DNA of 64,000 nt from Adlercreutzia equolifaciens (lineage in GTDB: Bacteria; Actinomycetota; Coriobacteriia; Coriobacteriales; Eggerthellaceae), in the NCBI RefSeq assembly GCF_029076695.1, contig NZ_JARFIK010000001.1, forward strand, positions 620,001 to 684,000. The letters are read 5' to 3'. Below the pieces are notes generated by a model. It was given only the letters and a program-made list of their open reading frames with translations. It was not told where the DNA came from and ran no database searches. Made by a program: the position numbers and the translations under genes. Within the stretch, counting starts at the first letter, position 1. Every line of letters begins with the position of its first letter. Below, piece after piece: positions 1 through 7,997 of the stretch.

Positions 1-73
1 GCAAAAGATTACAACCAAATGTCTTTTGCAAACAGCCCTTGCCAGCCAATCGGCACTGACAAAAGTCTTTTGC
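1..73. repeat. Three copies of a GCAAAAGA-type motif
   Basis: GCAAAAGA at 1-8 is the exact reverse complement of TCTTTTGC at 22-29, giving an 8-bp inverted repeat with a 13-base spacer. GTCTTTTGC at 21-29 recurs directly at 65-73, where AAAAGTCTTTT (61-71) forms a small palindrome. It lies in the lower-GC left-edge patch; function unknown. Confidence 0.35.
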
Positions 74-223
74 CTCACGCTTGAATTGGTGTTTCTTTGC
101 ATATGCGATCGTCGGATCATGCGTGATTGTTACGCCAGTGCGCAGACCAATGGTTTTACGGATGACCCCCGTGCTATCCCAGATTATCGGCTCTAATTGA
201 CTCCGAGCTTCCGAACGGGTAAA
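1..223 (-). other. Possible partial ORF open at the left edge
   Basis: On the minus strand a reading frame without stop runs from just after a TGA at 226-224 down to base 1 and out of the window. It would encode about 74 residues including WDSTGVIRKTIGLRTG and a Cys-rich end (FCQCRLAGKGC). No ATG start is present, so it would be the middle or end of a broken gene, or chance. A stop-free stretch of this length is not strong evidence by itself; I do not recognise a family. Confidence 0.2.
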
Positions 224-302
224 TCATTGATGATAGGCAGGCGAGATCAGGGGGATCTGCCGATCATGAGGAGAAGGGCGCAGCTTCGGCGTGCAACCTA
301 TA

Positions 303-619
303 ATGGACGAGGACGAAGGCAAACTTTGCCGATCGGTGGCTTATGGGATTAAGAAATGGGAGACGAGCGGTGACTGACAAAAAGGGCGTATCGGGGCATT
401 CGAGTTGCTCTGCGAGAAGGACAACGGGATTGCGTATCGAGCATTGCAGGAGCTTCAAAGGACAAGTGCGGAGACCTATCTCGTCTACTCCTACATGGAT
501 AGGCTGGCCGACACGCTCGACAGCGGCAGCTCGTATGTCCGCCAAGAGCGCTCACGCTAATCGTCTGCGAAGACATCAGCGCGGCGCTGGTGGAGATTGG
601 GGGTATGCAAGTGGCTTAA
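303..619 (+). pseudogene. SufBD-like HEAT-repeat protein relic
   Basis: From ATG 303 one frame reads to an in-frame TGA at 375-377, then continues through a convincing protein stretch containing ELLCEKDNGIAYRALQELQ, YMDRLADTLD and SSYVR. About 540-545 the frame must shift by two bases to recover RALTLIV, which is what follows SSYVR in the family. That family is the short all-helical (HEAT-like) proteins usually annotated SufBD protein in Firmicutes, about 140 residues long. After LTLIV the similarity fades and a stop comes at 617-619. A stop plus a frameshift plus missing C-terminus indicate a decayed gene. Family assignment is from memory of the motif pattern; the frameshift itself is read directly from the sequence. 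Confidence 0.5.
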
Positions 620-705
620 GTGGCTGCATGCAAGGCGGCTCGCATGCAGCCTAGAATGAGTCAAGGCGGACGGTGGTTACCTCATTGCTGAGGTTGCCAC
701 TAGGG

Positions 706-1143
706 CTATAGCCAATCTGGAAGTGCGACCAGGCTTTTAAGTCTGTTTAATTCTTCTTTAGTCTGGTCTCTCAGGGTGTTTTGCGAGATTCTTACCAGAA
801 TGCTTTTTAGCTCCTCCAAGCAGTTGTTGTCGTATATTGTTTTCCCGCTATGAAGCCCATTTATAACAGCGATTACCTCTTTAAGAAAATAATAGGGAAT
901 TTGCAAATCGTCTAAATCTTCCCAATATGTTACATTTTCCTTGGATACAAAATGTAATTTTGCAGTTTCGTCGCAATCTCCTTTACAAACCGCATAGCAT
1001 TGAACAAATTTGTCGACATCCTTTGACTTTAGATCTTTCTCAAATACGATGATGCCAGAGCGCTCTCGATTTGCCGCCAGCAAATCAGCGCCGCATACTC
1101 TACACTTAAGCGGCTCATAGGATTCAAGGATATTCGATGGCAT
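706..1143 (-). CDS. Hypothetical protein with N-terminal Cys pairs
   Basis: Encodes 145 residues starting MPSNILESYEP; this ATG is preferred over one 11 codons upstream because AGAGAGG lies 7-8 bases before it. Near the N-terminus it has CRVC and then CYAVCKGDC, a spacing compatible with a small zinc site. The rest is predicted helical with acidic and Leu-rich segments (LDDLQIPYYFLKE, EELNRLKSLVALPDWL). No signal peptide or membrane segment. I do not recognise the family. GC and codon use are clearly lower than in the flanking chromosome, which together with the neighbouring gene relic suggests acquired DNA. Confidence 0.7.
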   Translation of the reverse strand: MPSNILESYEPLKCRVCGADLLAANRERSGIIVFEKDLKSKDVDKFVQCYAVCKGDCDETAKLHFVSKENVTYWEDLDDLQIPYYFLKEVIAVINGLHSGKTIYDNNCLEELKSILVRISQNTLRDQTKEELNRLKSLVALPDWL

Positions 1144-1220
1144 TCCCAGCACCTCTCTCTTTTCGGGTTCACGCACTATTTGTTAAACTCAACCATGTTG
1201 GTGCGTTAACGCAATAAAAC

Positions 1221-2201
1221 CTATTCCCACTCCACGGTTCCCACGGGCTTCGGGGTCAGGTCGTAGCACACGCGGCAAATGCCCGGGACCTCGTGGGTAA
1301 TCCGCTCGGTCATCTTCTTCAGCAAGGCCCAATCAAGCTCCGGCACCTCGGCGGTCATGACGTCTACTGTGTTGATGGCGCGGATAATCGCCGGCCACTC
1401 GTAGGCACGCACGCCGTCGCGGACGCCGGTGGCGCGCATGTCGGGCACCACGGCGAAGTACTGCCAGGCGCCCACGTTCGCGGCTTCCATTTCCTCGCGC
1501 ACGATGGCGTCGGCCTCGCGCAGCGCTTCCAGACGGTCGCGGGTGATGGCGCCCAGGCAGCGCACGCCCAGGCCGGGGCCGGGGAAGGGCTGGCGCTCCA
1601 CCATGTTCTCGGGCAGGCCCAGCTCGCGGCCGACCACGCGCACCTCGTCCTTGTACAGCAGCTTCACGGGCTCCACCAGCTCGAACTGCAGGTCGTCCGG
1701 CAGGCCGCCCACGTTGTGGTGCGCCTTCACGCCGTCCTGGGACTCAAGAATATCGGGGTAGATGGTGCCCTGGGCCAGGAAGTCCACCTCGTCGCCCACC
1801 TTGCGGGCCTCTTCCTCGAACACGCGGATGAACTCGCCGCCGATAATCTTGCGCTTGGTTTCCGGCTCGTCCACATCGGCCAGCAAGTCCAGGAAGCGGT
1901 CCGTAGCGTCCACGTACACCAGGTTCGCGTCCATCTGGTTCTGGAACACGTCGATGACCTGCTCGGACTCTCCCTTGCGCATGAGGCCGTGGTTCACGTG
2001 CACGCACACCAGGTTCTTGCCGATGGCCTTGATCAGCAGCGCCGCCACCACCGAGGAGTCCACGCCGCCGGACAGGGCCAGCAGCACCTTCTTGTCGCCC
2101 ACCTGCTGCTGAATGGCCGCCACCTGCTCGTCAATGAAAGCCTGGGCCAGCTCGGGCGTGGTGATGCGCTCCATGGATTCAGGTCGTACGTTCTCGTCCA
2201 T
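1221..2201 (-). CDS. guaA: GMP synthase, ATP-pyrophosphatase subunit without glutaminase domain
   Basis: Converts XMP to GMP using ATP and ammonia (last step of GMP synthesis). The 326 residues contain the PP-loop LSGGVDSSVVAAL (about 43-55), the substrate region QGTIYPDILES and KAHHNVGGLPDDL, the conserved QPFPGPGLGVRCLG segment and the dimerisation end TPKPVGTVEWE, so the synthase half is complete. The class I glutamine amidotransferase domain that normally precedes it in bacteria (total about 510-525 residues) is absent: the protein starts only about 40 residues before the PP-loop. AAGGAGG precedes the ATG. No separate amidotransferase subunit is next to it, so ammonia must be free or supplied by an unlinked glutaminase. 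Confidence 0.93.
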   Translation of the reverse strand: MDENVRPESMERITTPELAQAFIDEQVAAIQQQVGDKKVLLALSGGVDSSVVAALLIKAIGKNLVCVHVNHGLMRKGESEQVIDVFQNQMDANLVYVDATDRFLDLLADVDEPETKRKIIGGEFIRVFEEEARKVGDEVDFLAQGTIYPDILESQDGVKAHHNVGGLPDDLQFELVEPVKLLYKDEVRVVGRELGLPENMVERQPFPGPGLGVRCLGAITRDRLEALREADAIVREEMEAANVGAWQYFAVVPDMRATGVRDGVRAYEWPAIIRAINTVDVMTAEVPELDWALLKKMTERITHEVPGICRVCYDLTPKPVGTVEWE

Positions 2202-2246
2202 TGAGGACCTCCTTGGGGTTCGGACCGCGGAAATGACTTCGGAAGA

Positions 2247-2252
2247 ATTATA
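2247..2252 (-). promoter_or_regulatory. -10 box for guaA
   Basis: A perfect TATAAT on the minus strand, about 45 bases before the guaA ATG. No good -35 hexamer is visible at 16-18 bases, so only the -10 is called. I see no purine riboswitch in the short leader. Confidence 0.5.
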
Positions 2253-2379
2253 GCGTGACGATGGGCTTACGTCGCGTTGACAAGCCGCCTCCTTCGACGG
2301 TTCAAAGCCTGAGCGGTTTCATAATGAAATGCATACGTTCGTCGGGAAGAAGGCCAGGCAGAAGGAGGTGCGGCGCGCG

Positions 2380-4599
2380 GTGAAGGCTCTGGAGTTTGCG
2401 CTTATCGTACTGGCTTGTGTCATCGGGTCGTCCATCCTGTGCCAGGTGGTGCGCCGCCTGTCGTTGCCGCTGGTGCAAATTGCCGTGGGCTGCGCGGCGG
2501 CTCTGCTGGTGCCGGCGGTGCACAACGTGCACATTTCCTCCGAGCTTTTCCTGGTTATGTTCATCGCGCCGCTGCTCTTCGACGAGGCGCGCCACACCCA
2601 CCCGCGCCAGCTGTGGGAGAACAAGGGGTCCATCCTATCGTTGGCCGTGGGCCTTGTGCTGCTTACCGTGCTGGTGGTGGGCTTCGTGCTGAATTGGTTC
2701 GTCCCCTCCATCCCACTGGCTGCGGCCTTTGCCTGCGCGGCAGCCCTGGCCCCTACGGACGCGGCAGCCGTGGGCTCGCTGTCCGCCAGCGTGAGCCTGA
2801 AAAAGCGCCAGAGCACCCTTCTGTCCGGGGAATCGCTCATCAACGACGCTTCCGGCGTGGTGGCCTTCCAGTTTGCCAGCGCCGCGGCGGTTACGGGGGC
2901 GTTTTCCCTGGTTGATGCCGGACAGGAATTCCTGTTGCTGTTCTTCGGCGGTATTGGCATCGGCGCGGCCCTGGGAGCGGTGGGCCTGTACTCCATGCGC
3001 CTGCTTCGCCGTCGGGGCTACGAGAGCACTACGGTGCACGTGCTCTACGAGGTCTTCTCGCCCTTCTTCGTGTTCCTGTTCGCCGAGTGGCTGGGCGTGA
3101 GCGGCATCTTGGCCGTGGTGGCAGCCGGTTTGGTTATGGCTGATCGCCAGGAGCGCCTGACGTCTACGGCGTCGGCCCAGCGCGAGCTGGTGTCCAACGG
3201 GTTTTGGCGCATCCTCGTCTTCCTCATCAATTCCGTGGTGTTCGTCCTGCTGGGTATGCAGTTGCCCCAGGCCTTCACCCCCGCCATTGCCGACAACTTC
3301 TCGCTGCCCTTCCTGCTGGGCATTGTGGCGCTGACCACGGCGCTTATTGTGGTCTGCCGGTTCGGGTGGGTGCTGGTTATGGAAGTGGTGCACCGCTTCG
3401 CCCTGCGGCGCCAGCGCGGTCATAAGGTGCGCAAGCGCACGGCATCAGCTCTGGAAACCTGCTCGCCGAACACGCCCTCGCCCACGCCGCACCTGCGCAC
3501 CAAGCGTCCCCACTGGCGCGAGCGCATCGGCAGTTTGCTGCGCAACGCGCTGGTCCTTACCATTGGCGGCCCGAAGGGCGCGGTCACGCTGTCCATCATC
3601 TTCACCTTGCCCACGACCCTGTCCGATGGCACCACCCCCTTCCCGGAGCGTGACCTGATCGTCTTCCTCACGGCCAGCGTCATCCTGTGCACCCTGCTGC
3701 TGGCCGACGGGCTGCTGCCTTTGCTGGCGCCGCGCGAGCATGACGACACCAGCGAAGTGGAACTGCGCCGAGCCACCATCAAGGTGCTCGAGGGCACCCT
3801 GGCCGAGCTGCAGGCCATGCTGGCCAGCGAGAAGAACCCGCAGTTCGACCCCGCCCTGCGCCTGACTATCGCCCATTACCGCGTGCGGCTCATGCACGAG
3901 CGCGGCGCTTTGGACGACGGCTGCAGCCACCTGTTCGACCAGCTGGGGGAGCAGGTGCGCCAGGTGCAGGAGAAGAAGGCCGCGGCCATTCACCAGCAAG
4001 GGGCCTACCAAACGGCCGAGCTGGCGCCCTACTACGCCATGCTGCGCGGGGTGCGCCAATCGGTGGGCTATGACGGCTCCGACGTGAAGGTGGGGTCGCG
4101 CTTCAACAGCCTGCGCGGGCGCATGGCCCTGCTATGGCAGCGCACGAAGTCGCCCGAGGTCAGCGACGACCAGGCCGAGCGCATCTACTACGACACCTGC
4201 CTGTTCGCCATCGAACTGGAGCACGCGGCCCTGGATTACCTGCAAGACGTGATAGCCCAGGACGACGAGCGACGCCATGCGGCGGAGATTCTCCGCCAGG
4301 AGCACCGCGCCGCGCTCAATTCGCTGTGGAATCGCATCAACTACGGTCAGGAGGTCAAGCAGGAGGACCGTCCGGACCTCACGCTCGACCACCACGAGAG
4401 CCTGCCCACGGGCATGGAGCCGCTGTTCGGCAAGCAGTTCGCGGAAGCGGCACGCTACGCCGACGAGGTGGACGCCGACGCCCTGACCATCGAGCTCGAT
4501 CAAATTCGCCACTTGCAGGAGCACGGCGAAATTACCCTGCCCATTGCCAACGAGCTGCGCCAGCGCGTCTACGTCCTGCAAATGAGCCTGGGCAGCTAG
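2380..4599 (+). CDS. CPA1-family Na+/H+ antiporter with long cytoplasmic tail
   Basis: Monovalent cation:proton antiporter of the inner membrane (Na_H_Exchanger fold). I choose the GTG at 2380 because GAAGGAGG stands 9-10 bases upstream; an in-frame ATG at 2329 has no such site. About 739 residues: roughly 430 residues with 11-13 hydrophobic segments, then a mostly helical cytoplasmic tail. Typical family motifs are the FAPLLF-type MFIAPLLFDEARH, the transport-site AALAPTDAAAVGS, and GESLINDASGVVAF. A basic loop (residues about 350-395, RRQRGHK..RKRT) separates the last transmembrane bundle. Its stop codon overlaps that of the convergent MFS gene. Confidence 0.9.
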   Translation: MKALEFALIVLACVIGSSILCQVVRRLSLPLVQIAVGCAAALLVPAVHNVHISSELFLVMFIAPLLFDEARHTHPRQLWENKGSILSLAVGLVLLTVLVVGFVLNWFVPSIPLAAAFACAAALAPTDAAAVGSLSASVSLKKRQSTLLSGESLINDASGVVAFQFASAAAVTGAFSLVDAGQEFLLLFFGGIGIGAALGAVGLYSMRLLRRRGYESTTVHVLYEVFSPFFVFLFAEWLGVSGILAVVAAGLVMADRQERLTSTASAQRELVSNGFWRILVFLINSVVFVLLGMQLPQAFTPAIADNFSLPFLLGIVALTTALIVVCRFGWVLVMEVVHRFALRRQRGHKVRKRTASALETCSPNTPSPTPHLRTKRPHWRERIGSLLRNALVLTIGGPKGAVTLSIIFTLPTTLSDGTTPFPERDLIVFLTASVILCTLLLADGLLPLLAPREHDDTSEVELRRATIKVLEGTLAELQAMLASEKNPQFDPALRLTIAHYRVRLMHERGALDDGCSHLFDQLGEQVRQVQEKKAAAIHQQGAYQTAELAPYYAMLRGVRQSVGYDGSDVKVGSRFNSLRGRMALLWQRTKSPEVSDDQAERIYYDTCLFAIELEHAALDYLQDVIAQDDERRHAAEILRQEHRAALNSLWNRINYGQEVKQEDRPDLTLDHHESLPTGMEPLFGKQFAEAARYADEVDADALTIELDQIRHLQEHGEITLPIANELRQRVYVLQMSLGS

Positions 4600-5906
4600 G
4601 CCGCCTTGTCCAGCGCGCGCACCGAGCGCGGCAGGTAGAGCACCAGGCCCAAGGCAAGGCAGGCCAAGCCGTCGATAAGGAAGAACGGCGCAATGCCGAC
4701 GGTCTCGGCCAGCGCGCCGCCCACGGCCACGCCCAAGGGCGCAGAAAGCCCCGTCAAAGCGAAGAACAGCCCCATGGCGCGGCCCATCTTCTCGTCGGGC
4801 ACGTGGCGCTGCATGAGCGTGAGCAAAGGACCGTTGAACCAGGCGCAGGCCACGGCCATGACGCCCATCAGCGCCACGAAGGCGGGGAAGGCGCTGGACG
4901 GCAGCAGTCCGCAGGCGGCGGTGGCGGCGCCAACGATGGCGGCCGCAACGGCAATGAGCCCGGCCAGGCGCTTACCGCCGCCCCACACCATCAGGATCGA
5001 AGAGCCCACCAGCATGCCGATGCCGAAGGCCGCTTCGCCCAGGGCCGCCATGTAGCCGTCGCCCTGGAAATAGTCGTAAGTCATAAGCGGGCACAGGGCC
5101 GAAAGAGGTCCGAAGATGAACATGCCCAGGGTGACGCCGCCGATGAGCAGAAGCAGGCCCCGGGTTTTCGCCACGGCGCGCCAGCCATCGCGCAGGTTGG
5201 CCCCCACGTGCTGCTGGGCTGCCGCTGGATCCACCACCGTAGGCACCTTGGCCAGCAGCAGGCCCAGCACCGCCACGCAGGCGCCGAGGAAATCAAGGAA
5301 CATGACGGCGGCGAACCCCAAGGTGGTGTACAGGAAGATGCCGAAGGCCGGCGCCCCAATGGAGGCAATGGAGGACAGCAGCTGGTCGAGGGTGTTGATA
5401 CGCAGCAGATGCTTGTCGGGCACCAGCATGGGCATGGCAGCCATCATGGCCGGGCTGTGGAAGGCCTGGCCCACCGATCGGGCGATGCACAGGGCCAACA
5501 GCAGAGGGAACGAGACGTCGCCCGCCAGAATAAGCAGACCGGCGGCGAGGGAGATGAGTCCCACGGCGCCGTCGGCCACAATCATGATGAGCTTGCGGTT
5601 GTGCTTGTCGGCCACAATGCCCCCGAAGGGCGAGAGCAGCCCCATGGGCAGCATGGCGCACAGGTTCATGGCGGCCAGGGCCAGGGCGCTGCCGGTGCTT
5701 TCGGTCACGTACCACACGATGGCATAGCCGGCGGCGAAGCTGGTGATCATCGAGGCCGCCTGGCCAGCCCAGATGAAGGAGATAATGGCGAGCCAGTTTT
5801 TCGCCAGCGGAAGCCCCGCGGCGCTCAGGCCGGGGGTGTCGATATCGCAGTCGCGGCCGGACGCGGCTTCGGGCGCGGAAGAGCGCGGGTGGGTGCTTTG
5901 AGTCAT
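4596..5906 (-). CDS. MFS transporter, MefA-like (MFS_3) efflux family
   Basis: Proton-driven exporter of the major facilitator superfamily, 436 residues with about 12 hydrophobic segments. Start MTQSTHPRSS is fixed by AAGGAG six bases upstream; a longer in-frame reading into the leader is rejected. The motif-A region GLLSPFGGIVADKHNRKLIM after TM2 and the interdomain layout are like macrolide/drug exporters of the MFS_3 group; the substrate is unknown. The gene has its own promoter (6167-6195) and a 250-base leader containing a 7-codon ORF and an intrinsic terminator, so expression is probably controlled by attenuation. Its last four bases (CTAG) are shared with the end of the antiporter gene. 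Confidence 0.87.
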   Translation of the reverse strand: MTQSTHPRSSAPEAASGRDCDIDTPGLSAAGLPLAKNWLAIISFIWAGQAASMITSFAAGYAIVWYVTESTGSALALAAMNLCAMLPMGLLSPFGGIVADKHNRKLIMIVADGAVGLISLAAGLLILAGDVSFPLLLALCIARSVGQAFHSPAMMAAMPMLVPDKHLLRINTLDQLLSSIASIGAPAFGIFLYTTLGFAAVMFLDFLGACVAVLGLLLAKVPTVVDPAAAQQHVGANLRDGWRAVAKTRGLLLLIGGVTLGMFIFGPLSALCPLMTYDYFQGDGYMAALGEAAFGIGMLVGSSILMVWGGGKRLAGLIAVAAAIVGAATAACGLLPSSAFPAFVALMGVMAVACAWFNGPLLTLMQRHVPDEKMGRAMGLFFALTGLSAPLGVAVGGALAETVGIAPFFLIDGLACLALGLVLYLPRSVRALDKAA

Positions 5907-6040
5907 AGGTGCTCCTTGGAAGAACAAGCGCCGAGGGGCGCAGAATGTTGTCAGGGATGAGAGTGCGGTTGCGGCGGCCGTTGCGCCACCGCTTTTAGGT
6001 TGCAAAGAAATTGAGCCGCCACGTCCGGTTGCGGGCATGC

Positions 6041-6066
6041 AAAAAGCGGTTGCCCTTAGGGGCAAC
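6041..6066 (-). terminator. Intrinsic terminator/attenuator in the MFS leader
   Basis: On the minus strand GTTGCCC-CTAA-GGGCAAC forms a perfect 7-bp stem followed by CGCTTTTTGC. It lies inside the MFS leader, about 95 bases after the predicted transcription start and 135 bases before the MFS start codon. A second GTTGCC copy at 6083-6088 could pair with the same 3' arm and act as antiterminator. Confidence 0.7.
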
Positions 6067-6092
6067 GGGCGCATTGCGGCAAGGCAACTATG

Positions 6093-6116
6093 TTAGAGGT
6101 AAAGCACTCCGGCCAT
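6093..6116 (-). CDS. Seven-residue leader peptide ORF (MAGVLYL)
   Basis: ATG-GCC-GGA-GTG-CTT-TAC-CTC-TAA. It is preceded by AAGGACAGG seven bases before the ATG, a credible ribosome site, lies between the promoter at 6167-6195 and the terminator at 6041-6066, and ends 27 bases before the terminator stem. Such short ORFs upstream of antibiotic exporters commonly sense stalled ribosomes. The peptide itself I do not recognise. Confidence 0.5.
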   Translation of the reverse strand: MAGVLYL

Positions 6117-6166
6117 CAAAACACCTGTCCTTGGGCACCGGGCCCGTTTGTTTTCCAAGTTCGACC

Positions 6167-6195
6167 AGTGTAAGGGGAGGAAGAGGAAGCGTCAA
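6167..6195 (-). promoter_or_regulatory. Sigma-70-type promoter of the MFS gene
   Basis: On the minus strand TTGACG (6195-6190), a 17-base spacer, then TACACT (6172-6167). It starts 54 bases after the end of the LuxR gene, so the MFS gene is transcribed independently with a leader of about 250 bases. Confidence 0.65.
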
Positions 6196-6248
6196 CCGCT
6201 TCGCGGCGAAGGCTCGAACCCGGACGACGCCTTGTGTCCCAAGAGCGG

Positions 6249-7733
6249 CTAATTCGAGGAGCGATAGGACTCCAAAAACGTAATAAGCTCCTCCTTCGTC
6301 CCAACCCCAATCTTGCGATAGGTGTTGCGCATGTGGGTTCGCACGGTGTATTCGGAAATGAAAAGATGCTCGGCGATAAAAGGAGAGTTGTGCCCTGAGG
6401 CAAGGTATTCGAGAATCTCGCGTTCGCGCTGGGTGAGATGATAGACGTGGGCTATCTCGTCGAGGCGCTGGCCGCGTTGCGGCGGCTGTCCGTCGTTACT
6501 GGTCGACCCCGACTCGGCTTCAAGTGACCGGATGAGCCGGCGTTGATGCACGAGCGCGATGGATATGATGACGACGAAGTAGGCCGTTGCCAAAATAAGA
6601 AGGAGGGGGCCCAAAGGCGTCGTGCCCACGACGCGGGGCAGCTCGAATCCAAGGCAGGAGGCAAGCGAGCATCCGGCAAAAGCAATGGCCCCTATCAGCG
6701 TCGGCGGCAGCTCTCCAGCGCGAGCGACGCCGGCAAGAGCGTCAAGGGCCAGCAATCCGATAACCACCAGCAGCGTGTTCGATCCCAGAAAGCCGAAGTC
6801 GAAGAGCGGGCTCTCGGCGATAAAGGCCGACAGCACAAAGAAAAGCACCGAGCAGAAGGGGATGTAGAAGTAGGCGATCTCCGCAATGTCGAGTTTGTGA
6901 CGCGTTCGAAGAAAGCAAAGGAGAATCAGCCCGGCAGCAAGGGGAGCAAGGGCTTCGTAGTATTGATAGGCCAAGGGCATGGTGCGATCAGCGTAAGCTG
7001 CCACGCGGGCACTCATGGCAAGAATTTCCAGGAACAGCCCGAAGAGCATGGCGATAACCGTGGGCAGCATGGAATGGGCCAACGGCTCGAAAGAGTACTG
7101 GTCGGGCTCGCCGGCCAGCGCGGCCGCCCTTGCTTGGCCCTCACGGCCTTCGCCTTGCAGGTGCGCCAAGGGTCCGGCAGCTCCACCCGCAGCCAACAAG
7201 AGAGCTATCAGGGTGGTATAGGGAACGAGATGGGCGACGGCCAGAAAATTAACGGCAGCGCCAAGCAGCGCGGAGAGACACAGGTAAGAGGCGGCTTCCA
7301 GCAGCGTGAGGCCCATGAAAAGGTGGAGCCAGACAAGCACGAGCCGCAGGGCAGCTGCTGTGGCAATGAAACTGGCTATCGAGCGAAGCAGCAGGCCCGT
7401 CCATGAAGGGAGGCCGGCGCTCAGGGCGAGTATCCCGATGGACGCCAGGTAGGCCGCCGCAACCATAAGCAGAGGGGCGCGGGAGAGCTCAAGGCGAGGC
7501 GACTCCTTCCGTAGCGACACGAGGCCAAGGAGCGTGCCGAGGAGCACGCCTAAGAAGGCGGCAAGAGCGGAAGCATCGCCAGCAGCGCGCTCGACCAGCA
7601 ATCCCGAGACGTAGGACAGTTGAGGAGGGAGGAAGGGAAGCGTCGTTACGAAGAGACCGAAACTGAGGAAGGGCACAGCGGCCTTTGCTTGTTCGGCAAG
7701 GCGGAAAGACGGCTTCGGTTCGGTTTCGGCCAC
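6249..7733 (-). CDS. Membrane-anchored LuxR-family regulator
   Basis: Transcription factor with a hydrophobic N-terminal domain of about 10-12 membrane segments (residues about 15-400) and a C-terminal GerE/LuxR helix-turn-helix (about 430-490: LTQREREILEYLASG, then YTVRTHMRNTYRKIGV). GTG start with AAAGGAGG just upstream. 494 residues, the usual size for the membrane LuxR regulators of Eggerthellaceae. It is divergent from the flavoprotein at 7998, which is the usual position of its regulatory target. It probably senses a substrate at the membrane and activates that reductase; ligand unknown. Confidence 0.88.
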   Translation of the reverse strand: MAETEPKPSFRLAEQAKAAVPFLSFGLFVTTLPFLPPQLSYVSGLLVERAAGDASALAAFLGVLLGTLLGLVSLRKESPRLELSRAPLLMVAAAYLASIGILALSAGLPSWTGLLLRSIASFIATAAALRLVLVWLHLFMGLTLLEAASYLCLSALLGAAVNFLAVAHLVPYTTLIALLLAAGGAAGPLAHLQGEGREGQARAAALAGEPDQYSFEPLAHSMLPTVIAMLFGLFLEILAMSARVAAYADRTMPLAYQYYEALAPLAAGLILLCFLRTRHKLDIAEIAYFYIPFCSVLFFVLSAFIAESPLFDFGFLGSNTLLVVIGLLALDALAGVARAGELPPTLIGAIAFAGCSLASCLGFELPRVVGTTPLGPLLLILATAYFVVIISIALVHQRRLIRSLEAESGSTSNDGQPPQRGQRLDEIAHVYHLTQREREILEYLASGHNSPFIAEHLFISEYTVRTHMRNTYRKIGVGTKEELITFLESYRSSN

Positions 7734-7997
7734 GGGTCCTCCTTTGATTGCGCTTGGCCTTTGAGGGGCCGATCGGCGCGCGACGTGTGCGCCCTATTGT
7801 AAGGGGATTTTGCGTCAATCAGGGGGAATGGCTGCGATATCACCGAAACGGGTAGGGGAATTACTTCAGTGCGGGGATGGTTTGATCTGGGGATTCTCCG
7901 TAGTCTTTCAGTCGGCCCGCAGAAATGTCGCGAGGCTGCATGTCGGCTTGCTTTTTCGAAGCAGCCATGGGAAGGGAACTCTAAAGGAGGACTTGCA
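7734..7997. promoter_or_regulatory. Divergent control region, LuxR / flavoprotein
   Basis: 264 bases between two divergent starts. A TACAAT at 7801-7796 (minus) is a likely -10 box for the LuxR gene. The flavoprotein start has AAAGGAGG at 7984-7990. I could not identify a clear operator palindrome or a plus-strand -35/-10 pair. Confidence 0.4.

Noticed and set aside
375-377. In-frame TGA as selenocysteine
   Set aside because: No SECIS-like hairpin seen and a later frameshift shows the gene is broken.
2202-2330. Purine riboswitch upstream of guaA
   Set aside because: Leader is only about 40 bases from the -10 box and lacks the conserved junction elements.
4134-5960. 608-codon plus-strand frame
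   Set aside because: Frame-shifted copy of the antiporter end and antisense of the MFS gene.
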